Translations under genes and position numbers: made by a program
NCBI GenBank assembly: GCA_963514095.1
Contig: OY741273.1
Coordinates: 22,320,546-22,384,545 of the forward strand
Reading direction: 5' to 3'
Length of the DNA: 64,000 nucleotides
Source: Eutrigla gurnardus
Lineage: Eukaryota; Chordata; Actinopteri; Perciformes; Triglidae
Notes under the pieces: model-generated
Told to the model about the DNA's origin: nothing
What the model saw: only the letters and a program-made list of their open reading frames with translations
Databases searched by the model: none
In this document: one piece after another, positions 46,750 to 56,965 of the stretch
Layout of the letters: each line of letters begins with the position of its first letter
How positions within the stretch are numbered: the stretch's first letter is position 1

Positions 46750-47085
46750 GAGCCAGGTAAAAGTGTGATTTTACTTCTCAAACTAATGTTATATTAGGCT
46801 GTGCAGGAATTTAAGACGATAATAGGACGTATGATAACGCTACATTTGTATATTTTGTCAGACTGATGGGCAAACTTCAGCAGCTAGCTGCTAGCAAGTT
46901 ATCGGGCCCTAGCTGTTAGCAAGTTTTCGGGACCTTGCCTCGTGAGCCAGGTAAAAGTGCCATTTTACTCCTCAAAGTAACGTTATATTAGTCTTATATC
47001 AGTATAATAACGGCACATTTTTATGTTTTGTCGAAGACTGATTTTTGCGAGGCCAAACTTTCTAGCTAGCTAGCTGCTGAAGTTA
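46750..47085 (+). repeat. Tandem duplication of about 194 bp carrying a splice-donor-like site
   Basis: GAGCCAGGTAAAAGTG occurs at 46750 and again at 46944. It is followed in both copies by similar sequence: ATTTTACTYCTCAAA, then GTTATATTAG, then a CAGCTAGCTGCTAG-like word. Each copy has CAG|GTAAAAG, a good vertebrate 5' splice site. Further right are an acceptor (TTTCCTTAG at 47224) with exon-like 47233-47297 and donor GTAAGG, and a strong acceptor (CTCTCTCTCTGCAG) at 49187. Together these may be 5'-UTR or non-coding RNA exons on the plus strand. No coding frame follows. Confidence 0.45.
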
Positions 47086-47327
47086 GCCCCGTTTTTTTTT
47101 TTTTTTTAAAGTTAGCCCCTAATTTAGCATGCGTTTCCACTTCGCGCATTTCTTTGTGTATCTTACGTTAACATTAGCCTACACTGTTTGTCGTATCAAC
47201 GTATACTAACAGTAACGTTGTTGTTTCCTTAGTTGACCCAGCACAGCTAGGACCGTAACGGACGCGAGTGGGGGACCTGTGAGGGAATGACGACACGGTA
47301 AGGCTTTATTTATTTATCTACAATTTT

Positions 47328-48460
47328 GCTTAAAAGGAACCCCGGCTATGAAGACTTGTAGTTCTTAAAAGATAAATGTTAGTATTAGTGATAATAATGT
47401 GATATAAAAAACCTTCTTGATGTCTTCGTTTTTATAAAATTTGTAAAAAATAGTTTAACTCGTAGGTTGTCATTGTTGTTTACGTCGCAATGCACTCTGG
47501 GTAGTGACGTCAAATGGTTGCACTAGGCCAGGTGTGTCAAACTGATCCAGTAAAGGGCCGCTGTGGCTGCAGGTTTTCATTCCAACCAAGCAAGAACACA
47601 CCTGATCCAACCAATCAAGGTGTGAAGGCCAATCAGGTAGGTGAATAAGTCGAGTCAGGTGTGTTGGATCAGTTTGACACACCTGCACTAGGCGAATTCG
47701 ACTTGAGCTGCGTTTCAATAGGCGAATTCGACTTGATGTAGCCGCCTGCAGCGCGCTACCTAACGTGATGTATTGTGGGTTGAAAGCGATGCATGATGGC
47801 TAGAATTGTGTCCGACTGAAGGTGCGTGTCCACAGGCAGCGGTGTTTCCCCGCGTCCCATTCATTAGGCTTGTTCGGGATGGTTAATCATGGGATGGCAA
47901 ATCATTAAATCATTTCACCACAAGGTGGCTGCCGAGTGTGGACCTGAACACACGTCATTGGACTTTTAACCAATGAGAACCATTCCGCTGTAGTGGAGGT
48001 GTGGACAAGCCGGTTGCAGCCACCGTAGACCGCGCTGCCAAGCGCTGCAAGAAGCGGCTCTTAAAGACTTGTTCCTGCGATGTTTTGGGTCACGTGATAT
48101 GGTCGCGACCCTGTGACGTCTTTGCAGTCGGCTGCTAAGTCGGACACAATACATCACGTTAGGTAGCGCCGCTTCTACGTTAGGTAGCGCCGCTTCTACA
48201 TCAAGTCGAATTCGCCTACTAGCTATTCTACCGAGTGCAACTATTCTACCGAGTGCAACCATTCTACGTCATCGCCCCCAGAGCGCATTGCGCGTGGAAA
48301 ACATGGCGTCCTACATAGGTCAAAATATGTCCTAAATATTATATATTTTTAAAGCAATGGCAACATTTTGTGTGGTTCTAACAACATATTTTAGTACAAG
48401 AGAATAATTGTGGCGTATTAGGGCCTACAAGTCTTCATAGTCAGGGTTCCTTTTAAGAGC
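47328..48460. mobile_element. 1.1-kb imperfect inverted repeat (foldback element)
   Basis: Matching word pairs occur in mirrored order at three depths. Outer: CTATGAAGACTTGTAG (47346-47361) with its exact complement at 48425-48440. Middle: GCAATGCACTCTGGG (47487-47501) with 48277-48291, one mismatch. Inner: AACGTGATGTATTGTG (47762-47777) with its exact complement at 48145-48160, next to a GGCGAATTCGACTTGATGTA pair (left arm from 47721, right arm to 48216). Arms are unequal because the left one holds a nested hAT-type MITE and the right one has a local 21-bp duplication (GTTAGGTAGCGCCGCTTCTA twice). A non-repeated core lies at about 47790-48130. No transposase is visible. Confidence 0.75.
47521..47693. 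mobile_element. hAT-type MITE with perfect 8-bp target duplication
   Basis: A 157-bp element (47529-47685) begins CAGGTGTGTCAAACTGATCC and ends with its exact reverse complement (21-bp perfect terminal inverted repeats). It is flanked by CACTAGGC at 47521-47528 and 47686-47693. An 8-bp target duplication and CAGG termini are hallmarks of hAT transposons. There is no coding capacity, so it is non-autonomous. The sharp ends suggest a recent insertion into the left arm of the surrounding inverted repeat. Confidence 0.88.
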
Positions 48461-49880
48461 ACAGTCGGACAGCTTGCACCGTGACTGTCAGTCTCACGCG
48501 AGAGGCTGTTATAATGTAAATGGCGGAGACACAGTCGCCTTAATTGCTAAACCTAACTTTTCCCTAGCTAACAAGCAGTAGTGTTGTTTGAAACTGTTAT
48601 TTACTGTCACGTGTTGGGATGTTATCTGTCACTGTGTGACTGGATGTCAGTGGACGTGTTAGTTTGACGGCGACTGGTTTATAGGCTTAGAGGCTGTCTG
48701 TCAACCATTTTCATTGTGAAGACATGACTGTGACCACTGAATTATGCTTAACAGGCTATAGATTGAATAACAGCTATTTTGTTAGAGTGACACTCCACAT
48801 GTTGCTTTTATTACTGGTAAAATTATTATTTTTTTCCCTGAAGTGGTCAAGATCATGTTGTATTGTAACACATGAAAGGACTGGTCGTTCTGCCTGTAGG
48901 CATAGAGACTTCAGTCAATGTGCCTGACCTCTGTACATAGGCCAATAGTTGTTGTTTTAAAATTCTTGTTACTTTTGAGACGAATCAAGAAACCCACATT
49001 AATTCTTGCATGGAATCGAATTTCAATCAAAATCAAACCTGAATCTTTCATATCAAAGGTAGATGACTCTGAGGGATGAAAGGTTTCAAGTTAAAAGCCC
49101 ACATCTAGACAGATGTAGTCGATCTCTCTGCTTTGATTTGTGACGTTCTGATCTCCACCGTCCAACTCTTTCTCTCTCTCTCTGCAGTCAGGAGTCCTGA
49201 CAGAGTAGCGGGCAGGAAAGCACACTAAACCTGAGGATTAAGTCCTTACGCTTCTACAAGAGTTCTTGATGTTGAGGTCACGTGTATTGAGAAAGCTTGA
49301 CCCCTGAGCATCAGGTCCAACCACCGATGCTGTCCTGCATCAAGAGCCAGTGATCCACGCTGACTAGCAGTGAATTGCATTCAAACATTCCCATAGAAAT
49401 CTGAACTCGCTCTGTATTGGTGTCCGTCCACACAATGGCTTCCACTGCTGAAAATCAATGTGTTTTTTTCAAGGACGATCGTCCACCGTCTCATTCACTG
49501 CATGTGTGACGAAGCACACAGCTGACCTGCCTGCTACCTGCCTTTCTGCTTCGACGGCTCGTTGAACGGAGGTGTTTTTGCAGGGACAACGCAACAGCAA
49601 CAACAGCTCGTTGTGAAGGAAGCTTAAAGGGAAAGTTTCTCTTTGTGATCGGCATGAAGTGCACTGAATCTTCACATGCTAGTATGTTGTTACGACTGAG
49701 TTTGCTGCATGGCGAGCATGAGCCACACAGAGCGACCAATTCCCTTCTTCACTGATGATCAGATACAATACGTGGTGGGTTAAGACCGACGTTGGCTTTA
49801 AACGGAATAGTAGGGCAGCAAAAATCAATATTAGTATTGTTATATATTCTATAATACATATTTGAAATGTATTGAATAAC

Positions 49881-50110
49881 CTTTAAAGGGCCAGTGTGCA
49901 CCATTCGGGCAATCCTTGTCTTTTTATTACCTGAGAGTGAGCTGGTATTCACATCGGGAGCCGGTCCTCTTCACGGAGTCCGCTGGCTCTCGAGTGGGTC
50001 ATTCATGTTCTCACGTAGAAGATCTCCCACACACTTGGCACACGGGAGAAGTTTCAGTTTGTTGCAATCTGCCACTTCACCACTAGATGCCACCAAATCC
50101 TACACACTGG
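49881..50110. mobile_element. MITE family A, copy 3
   Basis: Begins CTTTAAAGGGCCAGTGTGCA and ends CCACCAAATCCTACACACTGG. It is about 230 bp and shares both termini with copies at 19073-20054 and 39252-39572. The internal GTCCTCTTCACGGAGTCCGC also resembles GTCTTCACGCAGTCCGC in the first copy. Confidence 0.7.
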
Positions 50111-50902
50111 CTATTCAGCTGATTCCTCGCCTTGCTTTTATGGGCTCTGCTAAATGTAAATGGTATTCATTCATTTGAATGTCACCATGGCTTGCCTATA
50201 AGTCAGGATTTACATTCAATTAAATCAATTTATACTGAACCGATCCGATCAGCTAGTTTACACATTTCATCTGAGTTTCTAGTGATTATTTCTTGCTTAC
50301 CAGACTGTGGTTTCCATGAAATCTTTCAAACAGAAAGGAGCTCTGCATACTTTGGTCATCAAGCACAGTACAAACATCTGCCAATTCTATGGAGTATGTT
50401 GGATTCTTGCCATGTTCACCCAATGGCCTCTCCACAAAGTCTAAAAGCAAATCCTTCCAGAGGTAATACAGCGAGCAGAAAGACAAAATGAAAGGAGAAC
50501 ATGGACAGCAATAACTACTGCACTGTAGAAGGGGTACTTCATCAATTTAATATTGCACATCCACAAAGCTGCAGGATTCGCAGCAGGCCGTGAGCTGGAG
50601 TTATACTAGCTTGCAATTTCAAAGTTGCACACTAAAACGTCTATGTGACAAGTGCGTGGTTACATTCTCCTCCTTTTCATTTCATCAAAGCCGTTCCACT
50701 CAGTGCCTTTTTAGGATATCACAAATTAGGAGTCTGGTTCATATTTTCCAACTTTTAAGCATTATTTGTGTACACAAATATAACTACAAAATTCACATAT
50801 AGGAATCCTTGATCTGAGTGGTATTCCCCTTTAAATAGCTCATTTTCAATCTAAACAATTGCCCCTGCACACATTAAAAAACACGCGGTATAGTGTATTT
50901 AC

Positions 50903-50925
50903 TATATATATATATATATATATAT
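50903..50925. repeat. (TA)n microsatellite
   Basis: About 11 TA units. Confidence 0.9.
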
Positions 50926-52114
50926 CAAAAAATACAGTTAGTTTCTTAAAGCTTTCCATTGGACTATAAGGAACACATGGGATGGAAAGCGCAGGGCGGG
51001 TGAGAGCTACATACTGCATAAGGATTATAATTTGTTGTTACGGCGTACGTGAATGTGATCATAGCTGCAGCCGATATATAAACACAGCCCTGTAAGCATG
51101 TGATGCACACTAGTGCACAGTACTGTGGAGTGAAACATGACCTGGATTATGAGGAAAAGGCTACTAAATATTTCAACATGATACCCAGGACTTTTCATTG
51201 GGACACATGGCCATAACATTATCATATCTATCTGCTGTAGACTCACAGCCCCTCGTCCTATCCAAAGAGGACACTTTTCACATGTTTTTTTCTATACAGC
51301 CTTTACTGTGAACTTTTCTTTTATCAGTTGTTTATTTCTTTTGGTTTCAGCTGACTAATTTCACCTCCAGTGCACTTCTCCTCCACTGAAGCACGGTGCA
51401 TCTGTTCATTCCTTGAGAAGCGGCTGATTTCCATGAAGCGGCTCGACTTTTGATTCCTGTCTATTTTCCAATCCATCTGTCTAGCCGTTGATGCGTGTGG
51501 GAGGAAAACATTTCAAGCATTTCCAATGCTAGTTTTTGTCAAAAAGAAAAATTTGTTTAGTTTGTGTGTGTAGTTTAGTTTGTGTGTGTGTGTCTCTGTT
51601 TTTTTTCCCCAAAAATATTTTCTCCTCTTTTTTTTCATCTTTGAACACACGCTCTTAACCAATAACGGTACAGGCACATGTAGGTATCACCAGGGTTACT
51701 GGACGGAAAGGACCTGATAAAAGGTTAACATTCTATACGTAAAAAGCCAATATGTGATATAATTACTCAATCTATTCTATGCATTAGCATCCTTAGTCTA
51801 GTCATACTTTCAAATCAAACAGTTAGGATAAAAACAGACATCCTGTGGGGGGATTGTCTTCTCATGTTACAGTCACCAAGAGTCACCTGGGTTCAGTTCT
51901 CTGCCGACTTTCTGAACGCCTGCGGATGGTGGCTGGTCACAAATCAGATCAGTGGATGGAGTATCCAGTGCCATGTTCATATGGATCACATCCTCCTAAC
52001 GCGGCAGCCTGTTTGACTTTGAGCACACTCGGTCGTCCTCTGCAGGAGTCTGCTCCTGCCTCCTTCCACGGGACTCGACACAGAAGGGGAAACATAAGCA
52101 GAGAGGAGCAGCAA

Positions 52115-53952
52115 TCAGGTCAAGTGATCTGACTGGTCCGTCACCTCGTCCTCGTCGTCCTCCACCCTCATTGGCTCGACGGCTCCAGAGGAGTGTTGTG
52201 ACTGGCTGGAGCCAGACTGGTGGGAGGAGTGGCTGTGTGTGTCGTCATCGTCGTCCGCCATGATGGCCCTCTTCCCCGGCCGCTGCTCCATCCCCCGCAC
52301 CTCCTTCCCCAGCTTCTCCTCCTCCCCACTCCACCCCCTCCGCCTCCCCCCTTTCCTCTGCTCCTCCACCGTCCACATGCTCTCGTCCTCGTCCTCCTTG
52401 CCCCGCACCTCCCTGTCGAAGTCCAGCAGCTCCTCCATCATCTCCTCTATCTCCATCTCTCCATCCAGCTCCTCCTCCACCTCCGACCGGAGCTCGCCCA
52501 TGCTCTCAGTCCGGTCCTCCTCTTCGCCGAGCCCCCTCAGTCTCTCAGGCGCGTCGCTGGCCTGACTCTCGCCGAACTCCAGGATGGTGGGCAGGTTTCC
52601 CTGCTTGGGACAGCGCTTCCTCAGGCTGACCAGGAAGGGCTGCGGCAGAGAGAAGATGTCCACGTTGTTGCCCAGGTCAATCCATGTCACACTCGGGAAA
52701 GTGCCGAGATCCTAGGGTAGAAAATATCAACATAATGTAGAACATCATCATTTTCTCATTTTATCTGAAGTGAAAGTTACTTCAAAGAACTGGTTATGAA
52801 GACAAACACAATTTAATACTGATACCTCCATATGACCTACATAAGTAAATGAGACCGTCAGCAGAAGTGCCTTAAACTCGCATTCTTTCTAACGGCCATC
52901 AGGGGGCGACTCCTCTCTGATTGTTTGGAAGTCTATGAGAAAATTACCTTATTTCTCTCTTGATTCAGAGGTTTATGGTCCACATTTAGTGTAAAATAAA
53001 GCATCTTCTGATTTATTTTTGTCATGGCTTCCAACTTTAACCCTTTCACATTGTGTTTTCAGTTCATAAACGTCGGGGTGAAGGCGGGTTACACCCTGGA
53101 CAGGTCCAGTCCATCTATACCTCCACACAGAAGGAACCTGAACCCAGCCCTCTTGTGTCTTTTGTGGTTGCACCAGACTGCTGTGCGTGTGCTGAACCCC
53201 AATGATGTGAAGCGTGACATCCCCCTGTTTTTTGGTAGACGCTTTAAGTAAATTATTAATGACAAGGTCCCTTCATCCATGATAAATGGAGCTAAAACCC
53301 TCAGTGTTGCTGCCGGTCACGAGCGAGCACAGCTGAGGTTCCAGCCACTTGTGCTAACGGCTGCTAGGCACTGCTTCAAAGACGGCTCAGATGGTCTTTA
53401 AGTAACGAAAAAAATCAACTAATTCTCTCAGCAAATTGAAAGTCACTCTGGCCCAGGAGCAAAACTGGAAGCACGTCTGATTCCACGTTCCAAATACAGC
53501 CCTTAATGTTGCTGAATGTCTGCATGGAAGCCTGTGCAGCGACTCTGTACTGCACATCTGTTCTGTATACCTCCTATAGTTCAACAACAACATTCTCTGC
53601 ATCAAAAAGCAAGGGATCTCCTGTACAGGCGCCCCACTGAATCATAGTAATGTAACAACTACAACATGTGTGTCTCACCTTCAGGGCATCAGTCAGCTCC
53701 TTCAGAACGGTTCTGGTGAGCCTGTTTCCGTTCAGTGCCAGGGTCTCCAGGTGTGGCAGGGCGGCCAGCGTCGGCAGGAGCAGGAGGAAGGCCTCGTCCG
53801 TCAGCTCGGTGAAGCCCAGCTCCAGGCTGACCACGATGGACGCATGGCGCTGGAGGTGCGCACAGAGGCGCTCCATGTCGCGAGCCACCAAAGGGATCCC
53901 GGACAGATCCAGGGCCCCGCTGGACAGAGGGGCCAACAGCACCGCCTTCAAA
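52115..53952 (-). CDS. lrrc75a: Leucine-rich repeat-containing protein 75A-like, last two coding exons (5' part not in view)
   Basis: Two minus-strand exons, 53952-53679 and 52711-52115, join in frame (DALK|DLGTFPSVTWIDLGNN) with a 967-bp GT/AG intron. They encode the family core: a Leu-rich block LDLSGIPLVARDMERL, LELGFTELTDEAFLLLLPTL and LALNGNRLTRTVLKELTDAL, then WIDLGNNVDIFSLPQPFLVS, LRKRCPKQGNLPTILEFGES. These match the LRRC75A (FAM211A) pattern closely. The final exon then adds about 140 residues of strongly acidic, Ser/His-rich tail (EVEEELDGEMEIEEMMEELL; ADDDDDTHSHSSHQSGSS) ending VTDQSDHLT at the stop 52115-52117. The incoming exon phase (one base, T, completing a codon before TTG AAG) agrees with an upstream Cys-Leu-Lys junction. 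The N-terminal exons were not found between 54 and 64 kb, so the 5' intron is probably over 10 kb. Molecular function is poorly known. LRRC75B is the alternative paralogue. Confidence 0.85.
52980..53410 (+). other. Repeat-like fragment within the lrrc75a intron
   Basis: GGTGAAGGCGGGTTACACCC followed by TGGACAGGTC is wording I associate with multicopy fish repeats. A 75-residue open frame (53024-53251) crosses it without a recognisable domain. The segment is intronic with respect to the minus-strand gene. Confidence 0.3.
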
Positions 53953-54529
53953 CTGGAGGAGGACACAAGAGCCAACATTAGAGCCGATGTGATTCAGCCA
54001 GCAGCGAGGATTGTTAGTTTGTGCTTTATCTTTTGGTGCAATTGTGTAAACCTTTCATAATATTTCATTTTTGTAATGCAAATAATGCTATACAATAACA
54101 TCACATCTTTTGTCATCTCCACTCATCACATCAAACCTGCCACTTTTCAAAATGACGGCATGGTTTCGTTTCCTCTTATGCAGCTGTGATTTATTCACTG
54201 AGAAGAATAGAGAGAGAAAATGAGAGAATGCATCAAAACCATAAACCGCTTCACTTTCTTTTGTTTGTTCACATCATCCAGAAACGTTTTGCTGCCATTA
54301 CTGACTGTTGTTGCTGCTACTTTCTTACATATACATAGTAGACTTTTTTTATTCATTCTAGTATTAGTAAATGTCTTTATCTGTTGTCCACTTTATTGTT
54401 TACTCTTGTCTTGTCTGTCCTTGTGCACATGATCTCTTTTCACCGTGGGACAGGGAGAAACGTCTTCTCGATTCCTTTGTATGTGGTACATGATGTGCTG
54501 ATTGGTCATGTGAGACAGGATGTACAGGA

Positions 54530-54654
54530 GGAATAGTTTGACATTTTTGGCTTTTGTTGCCAAGCATTAGATGAGAAAATCAACATCCCGATAACGATCT
54601 TCTCATCTGACTTTCGACGATAAAGACACTTTTCCCAAAATGTCAAACTATTCC
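54530..54654. mobile_element. MITE family B, collapsed 125-bp copy
   Basis: Terminal inverted repeats GGAATAGTTTGACATTTTTG / CAAAATGTCAAACTATTCC bound only about 85 bp of interior, which itself is inverted (TTAGATGAGAAAATCAACAT / GATCTTCTCATCTGA). It therefore equals the two ends of the longer element at 31376-31910 joined without the middle. Confidence 0.75.
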
Positions 54655-55449
54655 TTTCGATGGAAACTTCAGGTATATCAGCAGCTTCAAACCATCTGCC
54701 CACTGAAACTCCGTGGTCAATGGAAACAAAAGAAGGTCCACACTGAATGAGGTAATGTGCACAGAAAGAATGGATTTCACCTGGCAGCTAATGGAAACTA
54801 CAACACACACTTGAGAAGCGCAGACCCAGACAGGCAGGCAGACACCGAGGGGATTTAGGGCTTAAGAGGCTGAAGTTTGAAGAATGGAAAAAATGGCTGT
54901 TGAGCAGCGAAAGCACTTAAAGCTGTACACTCTGACCACATGGTCCCAGCTAAAAATAAACCCGATGGGCTCCTGGATTTGGCAGAGAATTTAAAGCACT
55001 GGTCTGGAATCTGCTCCGTAAAAAAAAAAGGAAAATCAGAATTACATTTTTTTTCCATTTTACAAGTGAAAACAAAATCTGTAATACACACTGAACATAA
55101 GGGCCAAACGTCGATCCTGCTCATAAATAACACACACACATGACTGTCGGTGTCATCAGTTAACAGCTGAATATGTTTATCTATTCATGTGCCAGAGAGA
55201 CTTCAGAGCAGCCTGAAGCCAGAGCAGCCTGAAGCCAGAGCAGTGAGCGTGCACGGGTCAAATATAGTCCCCCAACATGTTTCTGCTCACTCTCCCAACG
55301 GTTACACAGAGTGGGCTGATGTCGCTGCGTTATATTTTTGCTTTTAACGTTCGGGCCAAAACATGCAGCTATAGCTGTCAATCTCCCGACATCGCTTGGG
55401 ATCGGATGGATGGTACGAATGTATTTCTATTTTTTCTAAACATTCACGG

Positions 55450-55640
55450 CTAATTTTGGCTAACTTTTCTTCTCGTGTCACCGCGAGGTTTGAGTGAAAT
55501 ATCTCCACAGCTATTGGAAGGATTCCAATGACATTTAGTGCAGACATTCAACCTCACTTTGGTTCCAAATGACATGAAAACTAATAACATTGCCATCAGC
55601 CTCAGCTGTACTTTGTGTTTAGTGCTAATTAGCAATGTTA
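55450..55640 (-). repeat. Dispersed fish repeat, copy 2 (GAGATATTTCAC family)
   Basis: Read on the minus strand, 55550-55494 gives GAATGTCTGCACTAAATGTC then TTGGAATCCTTCCAATAGCT and GTGGAGATATTTCAC, parallel to 16144-16207 on the plus strand. Confidence 0.5.
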
Positions 55641-56500
55641 GCATGTTTACATGCACCACTACATATGGTGTCCTTGCTCGGCCACGTACAGGAAAGAAGA
55701 CATTCTTAATTAGGGAAAAAGCAACACTGATTCTGCTGCACGCGAAACATAAGAACGCGTGCATACAGGACGAACACGCACTAATAGGCGTATCCAAACA
55801 CGGCATAACGACACCACAAAAGAACAGAACAGCTGACAACCATGATGTGATTTTACATAAACAGTTTACTATTAGATAAAAGCAGAATATCTCAAAGTAA
55901 TCTCCATGAAACTTATGAGTGAACATGTTGCTGTCATGTGCAAACTTCATTTTGACACAATACTTTCATTTCATGCTACCTGAAAAACATCAGTCAAAGT
56001 AATGAAAATCATCTCACGACTCCCCTCGGCGTCTCGCGACCCCCCCTCGGACCACCAGGATACTCCATGGTGGTGATTCATCTGAGACAGCTCTAACAAG
56101 ATCAAATAGACACAGCGGCAACATGGGTCGCTGTCGTTTCTTAACACAGCTTTCAGTGATTGAACTTATTTAGAAGCTTAGAGGCACTGAGGTACAGCTT
56201 TGTTTCTAACTGGATTCACTCTCGTCTGGTTTATGAATACAATTAAGTACAATAAATACCTCAAACTATTTATGTGAAGCTGCTGAAAAGTCCCTCCCCA
56301 CCCCCTGCATCATATTCACCAACACCACCGAAACACCTGGTAAATCTGTTACTAGTACAATTACTAAATAATTATTTTTTTAATGTTTAATTGCCTATAA
56401 CTTGACCATTAATTAAGGTTATTATAAAGTTTTACCACTCTTAACTATAAAATAAAGTGTAATATAGAAATATACTATATAAAAAACAATTCTTCCAGAT

Positions 56501-56965
56501 GATTACGGAGACTATGGTCATGAACTTTGGGTCATGACCGAAAGAATAAGATCCCGGATACAAGCGGCCGAAATGAGCTTCCTCCGCAGGGTGGCGGGGC
56601 GCTCCCTTAGAGATAGGGTGAGGAGCTCCGTCACACGGGAGGAGCTCGGAGTAGAGGCGCTGCTCCTCCACATCGAGAGGAGCCAGTTGAGGTGGCTCGG
56701 GCATCTGTATCAGATGCCCCCTGGACGCCTCCCTCGGGAGGTGTTCCAGGCATGCCCCACCGGGAGGAGACCCCGAGGAAGACCCAGGACACGCTGGAGT
56801 GACTATGTCACCCGGCTGGCCTGGGAACGCCTTGGGGTCCTCCCGGAGGAGCTTGGGGAAGTGTTTGGGGAGAGGGAAGGCTGGGCGTCCCTGCTCAGGC
56901 AGCTGCCCCCGCGACCCGGTCCCGGATAAGCGGAAGAAAATGGATGGATGGATGGATTACGGAGA
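56501..56965 (+). mobile_element. 5'-truncated non-LTR retrotransposon (RTE/Rex3-like) with target duplication
   Basis: From 56513 an open frame reads YGHELWVMTERIRSRIQAAE through FLRRVAGRSLRDRVRSS, HIERSQLRWLGHLYQMPPGR and RPRGRPRTRWSDYVTRLAWE to a stop at 56927-56929 (138 residues). This is the C-terminal tail that follows the reverse transcriptase in fish LINEs. A very short 3' UTR runs into (GGAT)n, a GATG-type tail as in Rex3/RTE. The insertion is bounded by an 11-bp direct repeat GATTACGGAGA at 56501-56511 and 56955-56965. The endonuclease and RT domains are absent, so it is dead on arrival. The frame is still open, pointing to a fairly recent insertion. L2/Maui is an alternative clade. 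Confidence 0.88.

Larger units (their letters stand above)
48461..52114. other. Intergenic DNA and lrrc75a 3' UTR
   Basis: No coding gene seen. A strong acceptor-like site lies at 49187. MITE A copy 3 lies at 49881-50110 and a (TA)n tract at 50903-50925. The right part, up to 52114, should be the lrrc75a 3' UTR on the minus strand. A minus-strand AATAAA at 51331-51336 is one candidate poly(A) signal, about 780 nt after the stop. Confidence 0.45.
53953..56500. other. lrrc75a intron or upstream DNA
   Basis: Contains the collapsed MITE B copy (54530-54654), a short 16-bp direct repeat (AGAGCAGCCTGAAGCC at 55206 and 55222) and the second GAGATATTTCAC repeat. No exon recognised. Confidence 0.5.

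Noticed and set aside
52220..52720. Proline/leucine-rich plus-strand frame opposite the lrrc75a last exon
   Set aside because: Antisense of the acidic Glu/Asp codons of lrrc75a; no independent support.
53024..53251. 75-residue plus frame in the lrrc75a intron (contains NDVKRDIPLFFGRRFK)
   Set aside because: No recognised family; adjoins repeat-like sequence and is followed by stops.
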